Positions 1 to 13,075 are shown, numbered from the stretch's first letter. The stretch: 64,000 nucleotides of DNA from Viscum album (GCA_963277665.1 OY728120.1:428054138-428118137), one strand, 5' to 3'. Notes: generated by a model from the letters alone, not told the origin. Made by a program: numbers and translations.

Positions 1-1624
1 CCATAATAAGGGAATGTATAATTCTGTACATTCAGAAACATTTTTTCAAGGCCTTAGACTAGACGTCTAAAAATGATTAAGGCCTCGGCCAAAACCATAT
101 ATCAAATTGGGAAAGGGCCTCGGCCAATTCCACGTCTTGTTGTCTCATGAGACCAACTGATACATCAAGGAGCTATAGAGGGCTCCACCGGTCACTTACT
201 AAGTCCAATACATTCCTCATATGAAAAGTTTTAAACATATCATAAACATTCGTATTAAAACTAACATACAAAATTTCAATACTTTAACCATAAACCATGA
301 ATGGTATAAAAAATATCACATCCACAGTCAAACATATCATAAAACCTTCAATACAATATGGATGTTTTGTATCATAATAAATCAACTTCAAAACAAGTTT
401 AAAATCCATTAAAGGATTTTACATTGATGGAAATTATTTTTAAAACTCTTTGATTGAAATATCCATTTTTATGAAAACATTTAAAAGTCACACAATTTAA
501 AAAGGAAGTCATTTAAAGACATATTTGAATCAAAGTGTCCCATACCACTTTGAAACTTTTTAAAGTAATTAAAATTTTAAAACATTCATGTCTATTTAAA
601 TAAATCCTTAATTTTTATTTTGAAAACATGGAAATTAATGAGAATGGTCTAGAATAATGAATCATTAAAACATTTAAAATAATGTTGACCTAGATGAAAT
701 CAAAATTATTTGAAAGAAATGTCACTTTTTTGAAATCATTTAAGAGTACCATAATTATAAAAGAAAACATTTAATTTGAAAATATTCTTATAAGCTTGTA
801 AGGTAAGCTTCGAAAATTTTATAACGGTGGAAAATAGCCGCACCCTCCATATAAGTTAAAAAAGACATTCTTACCATAATTTTGTCGAAAAGGTTAAAAA
901 GTACATTGTTTGGAAAACGACAGAAATATTAGTTTCAGAAAAAATAAGGGTATAAATGACATTAACCCATTGTCTAGTAAATAGTAAAAAAAATTTGAAA
1001 TATATTTTTATGAAACACGGATGTGGATGATAAAGGGTGTCCCAGTAGATACTTATGTAAAAACAAACTCGGATAATAAAGAGATTAGGAAAATAACCCT
1101 TACCAATTTGGTAACTTAGAAACATACACCCCATAAAAGAAGTATCATACAATGAATATATAAATACCAATAAATTAAATTGTATTACACAAATAATAAA
1201 ATTATGGGAAGTACATACACCACACAAAATGTAATAGTGGCAATATGGGATGAATCTCACGGGAATAAGGAGTGAGATGAAAACCCCTTACCTTACACTT
1301 TCCTTTAGTCGAGGGTACATTTAACCTCCTGTATAAAGACTATAGTTTGTTATTAAATTATACCAGAACCATATTAATATTTATTATATCATACATTATT
1401 CAGGAATGACTTTATACTACCCATTTAATAATAATTTCCATGTTATATTAATATGTAGGGTAATAATCGCTTTCTTTATCCAATGTGTTTTAACTTGTTA
1501 CTCTTGATTGTATCACAAAAATCATGTTTTAAATATGTCCATAATATAAAACATGATTTATATATTATATATATTTAGAACATAAATATGTATAATAGAC
1601 ATATATATGAAATGGAAAACACCA

Positions 1625-1658
1625 TTTATGGTGACGGTAGTCCATACGTATGCATAAA
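1625..1658 (-). promoter_or_regulatory. Leader stem-loop module, copy 1
   Basis: Outer arms TTTATG / CATAAA pair over 6 bp around a degenerate core (ACGG...CCAT). It is the most decayed of the three modules in this LTR; its paralogue is at 8924-8957. Confidence 0.45.
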
Positions 1659-1850
1659 CGTTGTTTCAGTTTTCATATAGTATTGAACGGAAGTAAGTGA
1701 ATAAGATATATGTAAGTACATAAATACTTATATATAAATATATATCTATATCTACAGTAGAATTATTATTTCATATATTACATACTTATTAGTAATATAT
1801 ATTTTTATAATCACCAATGAATGGTGAACTTGGAAATGAATCTCATTGCA

Positions 1851-1882
1851 TCGTGGAGACGGTAATCCGTACGTACGCACGA
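1851..1882 (-). promoter_or_regulatory. Leader stem-loop module, copy 2
   Basis: Outer arms TCGTG / CACGA enclose GAG, then arms ACGG / CCGT around the 4-nt loop TAAT, then the overlapping palindrome CGTACGTACG. The outer and inner arms pair perfectly. Confidence 0.6.
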
Positions 1883-2032
1883 GCAAAAATATCATTCTTT
1901 TTTTATTAAAATAATATATAATTGGATGTTATATCATATATACAGAATATTTATCATGTTATATTTATTATTTACATCAAATTCACATCATTAATATATC
2001 CATATAAATTATAATGTATTGAATAACAATTA

Positions 2033-2077
2033 CACCACGACCTGGAGACGGTAAGCCGTACGTACACACGTATGGTG
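2033..2077 (-). promoter_or_regulatory. Leader stem-loop module, copy 3
   Basis: Outer arms CACCA / TGGTG differ from the TCGTG / CACGA arms of the neighbouring module but still pair. The inner arm is ACGG / CCGT with loop TAAG. The module ends 336 bp from the TATA box. Confidence 0.6.
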
Positions 2078-2412
2078 ACATGTCATTCAAAGGGTGGATA
2101 GGATAATGAATTTTGTTGTACGATAATTATAATAACATTATATCATATAGAAGATACTGGAGTTATTATTTTATAATGGAAACAACAAATAAAATGGAAG
2201 TGGAAGAAGAAAAGAACTTAAAAGAGGTTGGTGAAATCATTACCTCTTCATCGAGTTCTTCCTTTGGATTTTATAAAACGGGATCCATAGGTTGGCTTTC
2301 AGATCACACTATGGCCTCTATATTGAAGGGGGGATATCTGAGAGGGTATTTGGGAAGGGTTTGGCCGAGCCAAATGGCTTAGAAGGTGTGAATTAGTGTA
2401 AAGGGGAGTGCC

Positions 2413-2420
2413 CTTTTATA
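2413..2420 (-). promoter_or_regulatory. TATA box of element A 3' LTR
   Basis: The minus strand reads TATAAAAG inside the block CCCTTTTATAAGAGGGG. The same block occurs in the other LTR of A and in both LTRs of D, and a diverged form in B. Transcription would run to lower coordinates. Confidence 0.6.
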
Positions 2421-4501
2421 AGAGGGGTGAGGCGCATCTTAGGAAAAACTTAAAATATTATTTAATAATAAATTAATATTTGGTTTATAATGGCTCCAAA
2501 TTGATTTCCGTCTAGGATAAGGTGGGTATGGGTCGAAAACAACTCAGCCAATACGTTTTAGACAGGTTTGGGTCTCTTTATTAACCTTATCATTTAGTTT
2601 TAACTCTTAGTTAATTAGTTTGACATTTATCATGTCTCTTTTTATTTTTATATTATATAGTTAATAATGATAGTATATAATTCCAATCGACCCTCAAGTG
2701 GTCCATTAATGATACAACTATCATGATATAAGTCCTTTGGATTATCCTTATATTTTTAGGAAAAGAATATCAATTAATAATATAATATTTTTTTTAAGAC
2801 CTCTTTTATGTCAATTTTGACACTATTGGGTATTTTGTTTTTGATAAATTCATAAAAGAATTTTTACATCGAACAAAATTCATATAACCAATCCTAATAT
2901 GTCATATTAACCTATAAAATTATTTTTATTCATAAAAAGTCTCAAATTACATTTATTTGGGTCTTTATAATATCGATTATCTTAATCATTCATTAATATG
3001 GTAATTACTGCATCATTATTGTGTCATAGATAAATTAAGTTATATAACGTCTAAAAATTATAAATAAAATACCATTATGTATGAAATCTTTTTATCTTTA
3101 TAATAAATATTTGTAATCGAATTTATTATATGAATAACCCTATATTAAAAATGTTTTAGTTATTAAATATGGATTTTAACTCTTTTAACTCTTCTTTGAA
3201 TTAAATAACAATAAATGTCCTAATCTAATCCAAGTGGACCTAAATGATAATATTTTATTCCTAAGGTTATTTTTGGTCTAGATACACTTTTCTAATAGAA
3301 TTAGGACATGTGTTTGTGTAATATTAATATCATTTTTACCCTTAATTACCCTATTTACTTTTGACCTTGGTAAATAAAAGTAAAAAGGTACTATTCACCA
3401 AAAAATATTTTTATCTTATTAAACCACATTTTACTCTTTCATATTAACCATTTCTCTCGTATTTTCAAAATTCCACTCATAGAAGCGGTAAAATTATGAT
3501 TTATGTGAATTTGCAAATTCTCTTAGAAGGTGGGTAAAAGACGGTGAAAAGTTCAATAAAATTTCTATATATCTAAAATTATTATAAACTGACTCCAATG
3601 AATAACATTGAACTTATATATGTATGATGTTTCTATTTTGAACTAAAATAAATTTAAATTAAATAAATTAGTATTTAAAGAAAATTTCAGTTTTAAACTA
3701 TAACTCAGTGTTTTTCACTATTCATCAAAAATTTAATGTTTTCAGAAAAATACCAAAAATTCACCCTAAGATAATTTCAATATTCCCAAACCAAGAATAA
3801 AGTCCATTTTACTAAATTCAAAACATATAAGTTTCATTTATTAATTGAAAATTAATTCTCGTTGTCAAAACCAAAAGGCGTATTATAATGAAACATTCTC
3901 TATCAAAAGATGGACACCTGTTTGTGTCCAGTATCAAAGTAAAATTACTTAAAATGGCCATAATTGGATCAAATGGTAAAAATATAATATATTTATACTT
4001 CCAAAACATTAAAATGTATAATTTTACACTATAAATTATTTTTATTAAAAAATCTATTTTCAGTTAAAATATAGTACTTTTCACAATTCACCCAAATATG
4101 AAAGTTATCAGAAAAACACCAAAAAATTTATTGAAAATAAATTATTATTTCCTGATTCTAATGAAGATTTTTATTTTTTCAAATTGAATAATGAATGTTT
4201 CAAATATTGTATTTAAAAAAGGGTTCACCAATAAAAGGCGGTAAAAGTGTATTTTTTGGAAAATAATTCTTTTATCTGAAGAAAATAAATTAGATCTTAG
4301 ATTATGTCTACAAAACTCATAATATGGATTCTAATATTATAAAGATTATATATAGTTCAAAATTAAGTTAATACTATTCATAACCCCTTTTGAATGGCTA
4401 GTTTGGTATGTTGTGGTGCTCTTGAACTCGGTGTTGCGTGTAGTGCATGTTATTGAATTACTTTGAAGAAATGATGTACTATGAAATCTTGGGGTGTTAC
4501 A

Positions 4502-4520
4502 TTCTTCCCTCCTTCAATAA
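4502..4520 (-). other. Polypurine tract of element A
   Basis: The minus strand carries a purine run (GAAGGAGGGAAGAA) directly abutting the 3' LTR end at 4501, where plus-strand DNA synthesis of an LTR element is primed. Confidence 0.65.
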
Positions 4521-5884
4521 ATTGTGTCCTCACAATTTTAAATTGTTCTTCGAAAATAATAGGTTTAAAATAGAAAATACCTTTGTGGGAAAACCCACAT
4601 CGAAAATTTAATTAATAAAATTTAGTCTTAATAAGAGGAAAAGGGGAATGAAAAAGTCACCACCAAATTATGATCTCAATTAGAAGAACATTGGTGGAAA
4701 TTAGAGACACTTAATTGGAAGAAAATTTAAATATTTATATGTAGTGATTGAGGTCATCAATCACAATCAATTTTTGAATTGTGGGCCTCAAAGCCACTAA
4801 TCTATGATGATTTAAAATACCATCGGTTCAACAAAAATGTAAGGTTTTAGGATAACACATTTTTGTTTTTAAGATGCCTTACATAAATGTTAAGAATTTA
4901 TTTATTCATAGAATAAGAGAATAAAAAACAATATATATACTTGACAAGTATAGTTCCATCCTTTAACGAATTTCTACCACAAACTCATCTTTCACTCTAA
5001 AGCATAATAGCACTAAAAAAATTCTATTTATCCTATTTTTATAGGGTTCCAAAAAATGAATTTATAATTCATCAACCTGAACCTTTAAAAAACTACATTA
5101 TTCAATCCAAGACATCACGTGGGTCAGTGGTAGGTGGTACACCCTTGTCGCCCTTCGGTTGTGGGTTCAAGTCTCACGGCCTTGCCAGACGTGATGGGTT
5201 ACCGCCAGACCTCAGGGTTGTCATTTTTATGGAAATCCAAAAATAATCTCAAACTAGACTTATCCAAAATACTTCTTTCCAAACTCACAATACAAAATTT
5301 ATAAGGAAGATAAACACAATGAAGTTCCTTTTTTATGTAATAACATGTGAATACCTTCATCATGTACTATTTTAAAACATGGTAACACCCTGAATTACCA
5401 TAAAACCTTATTTATTACATTTATATTCCATTATTTGTTATAGAATACTGGATATAATTCTTCCATCCAAAAGTTATTTAATCTCAAACAATGATGAAAT
5501 ATACAAATCATTAATCAATTTCAAGGTAGTCAAGAATATACAATATAATTTATCTAAATCAAACATCTATTATTCCAAAATCACTACCTCAGTATCAGAA
5601 CCATATTATGTTTTATATTTCTCTCAACCATATATTTTCCAAAAATTTAACCTACTATTGAGTCAATTTTCTTGGTTCCACACAATCTCATGTCCTTAAT
5701 GAAATAGTATTGCTGTACAATCCTTAAATACTCCATAATTATTTTAACCAGTACATCGTTGATATGACACTCAAATGACATAATTCTTTAATAACACCAT
5801 AATAACAGTAGTCATTCCCCATCATCAATGGTATTATCATAACTTTATTATTATCCAATTGCATCATTTGAGGCATACTCGGGT
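4521..5884. other. Element A interior without coding sequence
   Basis: A+T-rich filler between the polypurine tract and the gag remnant. Apart from the SINE-like unit at 5113-5250 I see no reading frame or motif; no trace of protease, reverse transcriptase or integrase was found. Confidence 0.6.
5113..5250 (+). repeat. tRNA-derived SINE-like repeat, copy 1
   Basis: A G+C-rich block inside A+T-rich DNA. GGTCAGTGGTAGG resembles a pol III A box and GGTTCAAGTCT a B box, about 45 nt apart. It ends in CATTTTTATGGAAATCC followed by an A-rich tail. A second diverged copy lies at 18795-18930 in element B with different flanks and the same orientation. This is what a tRNA-derived SINE would look like; no target duplication was confidently found. 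Confidence 0.5.
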
Positions 5885-6326
5885 GATTTGAACATTGATT
5901 CGCGTAGTTTCCCCACTCCTTGAAGATGAAGCATTGTATATTTGAAACCTTTTTCTTACCCTCTCAATCACGAACATGGTGTCCTTTTTCTCCACACTTA
6001 TAACATACTCCTATTTCCCTCAAGAATTTTCCAAGGTGATTCTTTCCACAGTTATCACATATAGAAAAATCCTTCTTCACCTTCTTCCATTTATCTGTCC
6101 TTCTCTCTACCATCCTTTTCCTCTCTGGATTCAATTCAATTCTCTAGCACTCTGAGAATTATTTACTTATCTTATCAATACATAAAACTATTTCTTCATA
6201 TGATGATAATACACAGGAGACTATTTCCCTTTTAAATTCTGGCGGAAGACTAGGAAAGATATGATCCTTCTTACTCTTTGTATCATGCGTATTGATGGAG
6301 TTCTCATTCCTTCTACTTGGCGCCAT
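5885..6326 (-). pseudogene. Decayed gag remnant of element A
   Basis: Reading on the minus strand from the ATG at 6326 (MAPSRRNENS...), one frame can be followed through three internal stops. It first gives a short N-terminal part, then a basic region and three cysteine motifs: CDNCGKNH, CYKCGEKGHH with a stop in place of the last Cys (about 5968), and CFIFKEWGNYANQC. The same three-motif order is seen in the gag of element D. Most of the capsid-like part is missing. Gag forms the particle that packages element RNA; this copy cannot make a functional one. Identification as Tekay-like gag rests on the motif order and the D comparison. Confidence 0.65.
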
Positions 6327-6534
6327 TTCTAAACAATGGAATACACCAGATTAGTTTATGAATCACAATACCTAATTCCAATCTTATAAAACACTTAACA
6401 TAATTTAAATAGTTTATGGACATAATCCATAATCATAGAAATGTCTTCGTTGAGGAAGTATGTACTCATAAACCATTCATAATGGTTTGTAATGAAAATG
6501 AGAATTATCCTAAGCATATCCCATGGGAGTGTCA

Positions 6535-6690
6535 TAACCATTAGTGCAGCAAGGCCCGTTGTCATGTAGCAGTTCCCGTTCGAGTCTAGCTCAAAGCGGT
6601 GTTTTCGGGTTTTACCCCTAGGTACATCTGTGCCAGAGCCGCCTCTACCTGCTCATATCCAGACAGGGATGTATTGCTAGGAATACTAAA
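6535..6690 (+). repeat. G+C-rich block, possible second SINE type
   Basis: A local G+C-rich island containing GTTCGAGTCT, a good pol III B-box match, about 35 nt after TAGTGCAGCAAGG, a weak A-box match. No second copy was found in the window, so the SINE reading is tentative. A 69-codon open frame here is probably chance. Confidence 0.3.
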
Positions 6691-6810
6691 AAATCTCTAC
6701 ATTACCAAAATTTTAGGAAGTTCTTCTATACTAATCCTCAATGTCTATCATAGTTTTATGTGCTCTAATAAGAGTTTATCTAAATCTATCTTCCAAGGTT
6801 ATTGCTAAAC

Positions 6811-6826
6811 TTCCTCTAATATCAAC
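6811..6826 (-). other. Primer binding site of element A
   Basis: Immediately inside the 5' LTR the minus strand reads GATATTAGAGG, close to TGGTATCAGAG, the initiator tRNA-Met complement used by many plant gypsy elements. Element D has the better preserved form at the same place. Confidence 0.6.
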
Positions 6827-8923
6827 TGTAATGCCCTGACCCCAGAATCCCAGAGTAAGTGCATTATTTTAAAACATTGTCATGATTACAAGGAATCAAG
6901 TCCCGAAGGACCGATCAGTTTAGTAGTCTTGGAAAATATATTACATACATTAACTATACATTACAATTTCAAACATAAAACATAGAATAAATAGTTTTTT
7001 GAGAATGCCATTATTCCATTTATCTTAACCCTGCATATCAACCATAATACAATTCTTGGAATCCTAGGAAAATGAAGCATAAGAAAGGGGTGAGCTCAAA
7101 TTCTCAGTAAGGGTAAGAAATACTGCGGAAGATAACATAAATATTAAGCACACTAAATAATTGAAACCACATACCATTACTAATAATAAACATGAATACT
7201 TTTATAGCAGGAATATGAGATGAGTAAATAATGCCATAATAAAACATAATCATGGGTATTCTACTAGTCGAGTGACCACATGAACCATCAATATTATTTC
7301 CATAATGAGTGAATGTATAATTCCAGACATTCTGAAACATTTTGTCAAGTCCTCGGCCAAGACATATAAAAATGATTAAGGCCACATCCAAAAAAATATA
7401 TCAAATTAGGATAATACCTCATCCAATTCCACATCTAGTTGTCTCATTAGACCTACCGATGCATCAAGGAGCTATGGCGGGCTCCACCCGTAACTTACTA
7501 AGTCCAATACATTCCTCATATGAAAAGGTTTAAGCATATCATAAACATTCATATTAAAACTATCATACAAAATTTAAATACTTTAACCATAAACTATGAA
7601 TGGTATAAAAAATATCACATCCACAGTCAAACATATCACAAAACATACAATACAATATGGAAGTTTTGTATCATAATCAATCAACTTCAAAAAAAGTTTA
7701 AAATCCATTAAAGGATTTGAGGTAGATGGAAATTATTTGTAAAACTCTTTGATTGAAATATCCATTTTTATGAAAACATTTAAAAGTCACGCAATTAAAA
7801 AAGGAAGTCATTTAACGGCATTTTCAAATCAAGTATTCCCATACCACATTGAAACTTTTTAAAGTAATTAACATTTTAAAACATTCATGTCCATTTAAAT
7901 AAATCCTTAAACCCATTTTGAAAACATGGCCATTAATGAGAATTTTTTAGAATAATAAATCTTTCAAACATTTAAAATGATGTTGACATTGATGAAATCA
8001 AAACTATTTGAAAGAAATGTCTCTTTTTTGAAATCATTAAAGAGTACCATAATTATAAAAGAAAACATTTACTTTGAAAATATTCTTATAAGCTTGTAAG
8101 GGAATCTTTGACAATTTTATAACGGCGGAAAATAGTCGCACGCATAGTATAAGTTAACAAATTCATTCTTACCTTAATTCTGTCGAAAAGGTTAAAAAGT
8201 ACATTGTTTTAAAAATGACAGAAAGATTCCTTTCAGAACATATAAGGGCATAAATGACTTTAAAACATTTTCTAGTAAATAGTAAAAATGTTTTAAAATA
8301 TATTTTTAAGAAACATGGATGTGGATGATAAAGGGGGTCCCAATAGATACTTATGTAAAAACAATCTCAGATAATAAAGAGATTGTGAAATTAACCCTTA
8401 CCAATTTGGTAACTTACGAAACATACACCCCATGAAAGAAGTATCATACAATGAATATGTAAATAAACATAAATTAAAGTGTATTACACAATGAATAAAT
8501 TTATGTGCAGTACATACAACACCCAAAAGGTAATAGTGGCAATATGGGATGAATCTCACGGGAATAAGGAGTGAGATAAAAACCCCTTACCTTGCACTTT
8601 CCTTTAGTCGAGTGTACGTTTAACCTCCTGTATGAAGAACATAGTATGTTATTAAATTATACCAGAACCATATTAATATTTATGATATCATATATTATTA
8701 ATTTATGACTTTCTAATACCCATTTAATAATAATTTCCATGTTATATTAATATTTCGGGTAATAATCACTTTCTTTATCGTACGTGTTTTAACTTGTTTT
8801 TCTTGATTGTATCACATAGATCATGATTTCAATAAATTCAAAATTTAAAACATTATTTATATATCATATATATTTAGAACATAAATATCTATAATAGACA
8901 TATATATGAAATGGAAAACATCA

Positions 8924-8957
8924 TTTATGGAGATGATAGTCTGTACGTACGTATAAA
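8924..8957 (-). promoter_or_regulatory. Leader stem-loop module, 5' LTR of A, copy 1
   Basis: Arms TTTATG / TATAAA pair with one G-T wobble. The core retains GTACGTAC. It is the counterpart of 1625-1658. Confidence 0.5.
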
Positions 8958-9143
8958 CGCTGTTTCTGTTTTCATATAGTATTGAACGGAAGTAAGTGAA
9001 TAAGAAATATGTGAGTACATAAATACTTATATATAAATATATAAATCTCCAGTATAATTATTATGACATATATTACATACTTATTATTAATATATATTTT
9101 TATAATCATCGATGAATGGTGAACATGGAAATGAATCTCATCG

Positions 9144-9180
9144 CGTCGTGGAGACGGTAATCCGTACGTACGCATGAGCG
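9144..9180 (-). promoter_or_regulatory. Leader stem-loop module, 5' LTR of A, copy 2
   Basis: Arms CGTCGTG / CATGAGCG pair with one wobble and one bulge. The inner arm ACGG / CCGT has loop TAAT, and the palindrome CGTACGTACG is intact. Confidence 0.6.
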
Positions 9181-9327
9181 AAAATATCAATCTTTTTATA
9201 TTAAAATAATATATAATTGGATGGTATATCATATATACAGAATCATTATAATGTTATATTTATTATTTATATCAAATAAACATAATTATTATATCAATCC
9301 AAATAATATTGTATTGAATAACAATTA

Positions 9328-9372
9328 CACCACGACGTGGAGACGGTAAGACGTATGTACGCAAGTATGGTG
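9328..9372 (-). promoter_or_regulatory. Leader stem-loop module, 5' LTR of A, copy 3
   Basis: Outer arms CACCA / TGGTG pair; the core has two substitutions in the palindrome. It ends 337 bp from the TATA box, as in the 3' LTR (336 bp). Confidence 0.55.
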
Positions 9373-9708
9373 ACATGTCATTCAATGGGAGGATATAATA
9401 ATGAATTTGGTTGTAAAAAAATCATAATAACATTACAGTATATATAAGATACTGGAGTTATTATTTTATAATGGAAACAACAAAGAAAAATGAAGTGGAA
9501 GAAGAAAGGAACATGAAAGACGGTGGTGAAATCATTACCTCTTCTTCGGGTTCTTCCATTTAATTTGATCAAAAGGGATCCTTAGGTTGGATTTATGATC
9601 AAAATAAGGCCTATAGGTTGAAGGGAGGAAAGTTGATAGGGTATTTAGGTAGGGTTTGGCAGATACAAATGGCTTAGAAGGTGTGAAATAGATTGAAGGG
9701 GGAGTGCC

Positions 9709-9716
9709 CTTTTATA
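9709..9716 (-). promoter_or_regulatory. TATA box of element A 5' LTR
   Basis: Minus-strand TATAAAAG in the block GCCCTTTTATAAGAGG, the equivalent of 2413-2420. This is the copy that would drive genomic RNA of element A. Confidence 0.62.
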
Positions 9717-11796
9717 AGAGGGGTGAGGGGAATCTTAGAAAAAACATAAAATATTATTTTATAATAAATATATATTCAGTTTATAATGGTTAAAAATTGT
9801 TTTATCTAAAGGATAAGGGGGGGATGGGTCTAAAACAACTCATCCAATATGTTTTAGATAGGTTTGGGTCTCTTTATTGACCTTATGTTTTAGTTTTAAC
9901 TCTTAGTTAATTAGTTTGACATTTTCCATGTCTCTTTGTATTTTTTTATTATGTAGTTAATAAACTTACTATATACTTCCAATCGACCCCAAAGTGATCC
10001 ATTAATGATACACATATCATGATATAAGTCCTTTGGCGTATCCTTAGATTTAATAATATAATATCAATTAATAACATAATATTGGTTTTAAAAACTCTTT
10101 TCTGTCGATTTTGACAGTATTGGGTATTTTGTTTTTGATAAATTAATAAGTGCATTATTACTTAGAAAAAAAATTCATATAACCAATCATAATATGTCAT
10201 ATTAACCTATAAAATTATTTTAATTCATAAAAAGTCTCAAATGACATTTATTTGGGTATTTATAATATCAATTATCTTAATATTTCATTAATAGGGTAAT
10301 TGCTGCATCATCATTGTGTCAAAAATAAATTATATTATTTAATGTCTAAAAATTATAAATAAAATACCATTATGTATTAAATCTTTTAAGCTTTCTAATA
10401 AATATTTATAATCTAATTTATCTTATGTATAACCCTATATTAAAAAAATTTAGTTATTAAACTTAGATTTTAACTCTTTTAACTCTTCTTTGAATTAAAT
10501 AACAATAAATGTCCTAATCTAATACAAGTGGACCTAAATTATAATATTTTATTCCTAATGTTGTTTTTGGTTGAGATACAATGTTCAAATAGAATTATGA
10601 CATGTGTTAGGTTAATATTAATATCATTTTTACCCTTAATTACCGTATTCACTTTTAACCGTGGTAAATAAAAGTAAAAAAGATTCTATTCACAAAAAAA
10701 TTATTTTTTTCTTATTGAACCACGTATTATTATTTGATATTAACCATGTCTCTCAGATTTTCGAAATTACATCACTGAAGAGGTAAAATTAGGTTTTATG
10801 TGAATTTGAAAATTCTCTTAGGAGGTGGGTAAAACTCAGTGAAAAGTTCAATAAAATTTTTATATATCTAAAATTATTATAAACTAACTCCAAGGAATTA
10901 CATTGAACTTATATAGGTATTATGTATATATTTTTACCTAAAATAAATTTAAATTCAATAAATAAGTATTTAAATAAAATTTTAGTTTTAAACTATAACT
11001 CAGTGTTTTTCACTATTCATCAAAAATTGAATGTTTTAAGAAAAATACCAAAAATTCACCCTAAGATAATTTCAATATTACGAATCCAAAAATGAAGTCC
11101 ATTTTACCAAATTCAAAACATATAAGTTGCATTTATTAATTAAAAATTAATTTCCGTTGTCAAAACCAGAAAGCGTATTTTTAAGAAACATTGTCTATTA
11201 AAAGATTGACACTTGTTTATGTCCAATATCAAATGGAAATTACTTAAAATGACCAGATTTGGATTGAATGGTAAAAATATAATATATTTATACTTCCAAA
11301 CCATTAAAATTTATAATTTAACACTATAAATTATTTTGATTAAAAAAGTGGTTTTCAGTTAAAATGTAGTACTTTTCACTGTTCACCCAAATATGAAAGT
11401 TATCAGAAAAACACCAAAAATTTATTGAAACTAAATTCTTATGTCCAAATTATAAAGGAGATGTTTATTTTGTCAAATTGAATATATAAAAGTATCAAAT
11501 ATTGGATCTAAAAAGGGGTTCACCATTAAAAGGCGGTAAAAGTTCATTTTTTGACAAATAATTTATTTATCTGAAAAATATAAATTAGATCTTACATTAT
11601 GTCTATGAAATTCAAAATATGGATTTTAATATTATAAGGATTATATGTAGTTCAAAATTCAGTTAATACTATTCATAACCGCTTTTGAATGGCTAGTTTG
11701 GTAGGTTGTGGTGCGCTTGAACTCGGTGTTGCGTGTAGTGCAAGTTATTGAATTACTTTGAAGAAATGACATACTATGAAATCTTGGGGAGTTACA

Positions 11797-12779
11797 TCTA
11801 TAAATAAATCTTGATAGGGATTTTAAATCATCCATCAATGAAAATGATCTCAAATTACTTATAGTTATACATGTTATCTCAATTCCATTCTAAAGTGTGC
11901 ACTAATTTAAAATCATCCAAAATTATCATTTCTATCAATATTTAATAATATTTTTATTGTTTTCTATTGAGAGAATATATATTTTTCTTCAATGATTTTT
12001 TGCATATTTTTATTTATTTTTTACCTCTTCTCTTACTGATTCTTTTTAAACAATTAAAACCAATGTTCTGATAGTTTATTACTTTCTTCCTACCAAAATG
12101 AAGTGTCTGCCTTATTCAATTTGTTTATTTCTTCCAGTGAAAATAAAAATTATTCCTTTTTCTAGGTCTCTTGGATTACGTTAAAGCTAAGTGATTTATT
12201 TTATTAATCTATAAATAATTTTTTTTGGAGACGTAGTTTTTCAAAATTGAGATATTTTCCATCTTCCCCAAAAACTTATATAGATTATCTATGTTCAAAA
12301 TATTTTATTTCATAATATTATTCTTTCAATTAAATTAATAAATCATTTAATTGAAAAATTACTGAATCTATAATAATCAATATCTTAATCAATTTATATT
12401 TTTTATACAATATATTTAAATTTTTTTGAAATTATTATCCTCACTCTCCACATAAACTATTTAATATATTTTTATCACTAAATTTCATATTTGAATAACC
12501 TCATTTTATTTTAGTTTTTAAATTAAAATTAACCCATATTTCCAACTTACTTCTAAAAATAAAAATAATATCAATTTTCAAACACCCTTCATTATAAATA
12601 TCAACATAAACTGTTTACTCCTTATTATTTCATAAGAGTTGAAAGTTTGATCCATTCTAAGAAAGTGAGTTTTTTTAATGTTAATATCAAATCAAACTAG
12701 ATCCTCTTGAACTATGTCCTCTATCTATGTACTCTAAAATCTGATCCTAAAAAATATTAATGTACGACAATTGAGATGG
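11797..12779. other. Non-element A+T-rich DNA between elements A and B
   Basis: Long T and A runs, no convincing ORF, no recognised repeat. With 47650-49305 it formed one continuous stretch before element B inserted at 13080. Confidence 0.5.
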
Positions 12780-13043
12780 TGAACACTTTTTTTAGATAAA
12801 TTTCAATTTAATATCATCTTCTATCTACCATATATTTTCCACAATATTTAGAACTCAAACTCCTTTAAAGTAGATCATTAAATAGAGAGTGATATAACCA
12901 TTATCTCCCCTAAATATATCCTTATGTTTATAAAAAATGATGTTGTCAAATTTTAAATTGGTTGTAATTATATAGACCATATTCATCCTGGCATCACTAT
13001 ATTTTATTTCTTCCCCATTTACAACACATTTTCTTAAGACCAA
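12780..13043 (-). pseudogene. Fragment with weak resemblance to PCNA N-terminal half
   Basis: A 62-codon minus-strand frame (12855-13043) plus a following shifted frame. The stretch NLKFDNIIFYKHKDIFRGDN and later IEDDIKLKF follow the spacing of the plant PCNA segments around NLGNMAKMLKCAGNDDI and IADFEMKLMDI. PCNA is the DNA polymerase sliding clamp. The similarity is by eye and short; frames are broken and no start or intron structure is visible. A possible C-terminal counterpart is at 48720-49080, but on the opposite strand. Confidence 0.25.
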
Positions 13044-13075
13044 TATTTCATTAGAAATTTTTCATGTGTTAAATA

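Larger units (their letters stand above)
1..4501 (-). repeat. 3' LTR of element A (truncated by window edge)
   Basis: It is a direct copy of 7300-11796, ending TGTTACA at 4495-4501. A by-eye comparison of about 205 bp (221-425 against 7520-7725) shows 13 differences, roughly 6%. Small ORFs such as 221-412 recur in both copies but are fortuitous. It contains three stem-loop modules (1625-1658, 1851-1882, 2033-2077) and a minus-strand TATA box (2413-2420). Confidence 0.88.
1..11796 (-). mobile_element. Element A: large non-autonomous LTR retrotransposon, Tekay-related, left end outside window
   Basis: Two long direct copies (1-4501 and 6827-11796) flank a 2325-bp interior. The block next to the lower copy reads as a polypurine tract on the minus strand, and the block next to the upper copy as a primer binding site, so the element is on the minus strand with its 3' LTR at the left. 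The LTRs are about 4970 bp, so the left end should lie roughly 470 bp outside the window. The interior holds a decayed gag piece and no protease, reverse transcriptase or integrase. Long LTRs with a near-empty interior are the LARD pattern. Blocks along the whole LTR resemble element D, which is a plausible source of enzymes. Right flank after the element is TCTAT (11797-11801); the matching duplication is off the window. Confidence 0.85.
6827..11796 (-). repeat. 5' LTR of element A
   Basis: It starts TGTAATGCCCTGACCCC on + and ends AGTTACA (a mutated TGTTACA), 4970 bp. It is collinear with 1-4501. It carries a TATA box at 9709-9716 and three stem-loop modules at 8924-8957, 9144-9180 and 9328-9372. 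There is no coding content; short ORFs are shared with the other LTR and not conserved. Confidence 0.88.

Noticed and set aside
871..1260. 129-codon minus-strand frame in the 3' LTR of A
   Set aside because: The corresponding part of the other LTR (about 8170-8560) is not open, so it is not a conserved coding sequence.
221..7711. Matching 63-codon open frames at 221-412 and 7520-7711
   Set aside because: They lie at the same place in the two LTRs of element A and are similar only because the LTRs are; low-complexity K/N/I-rich translation, no known domain.
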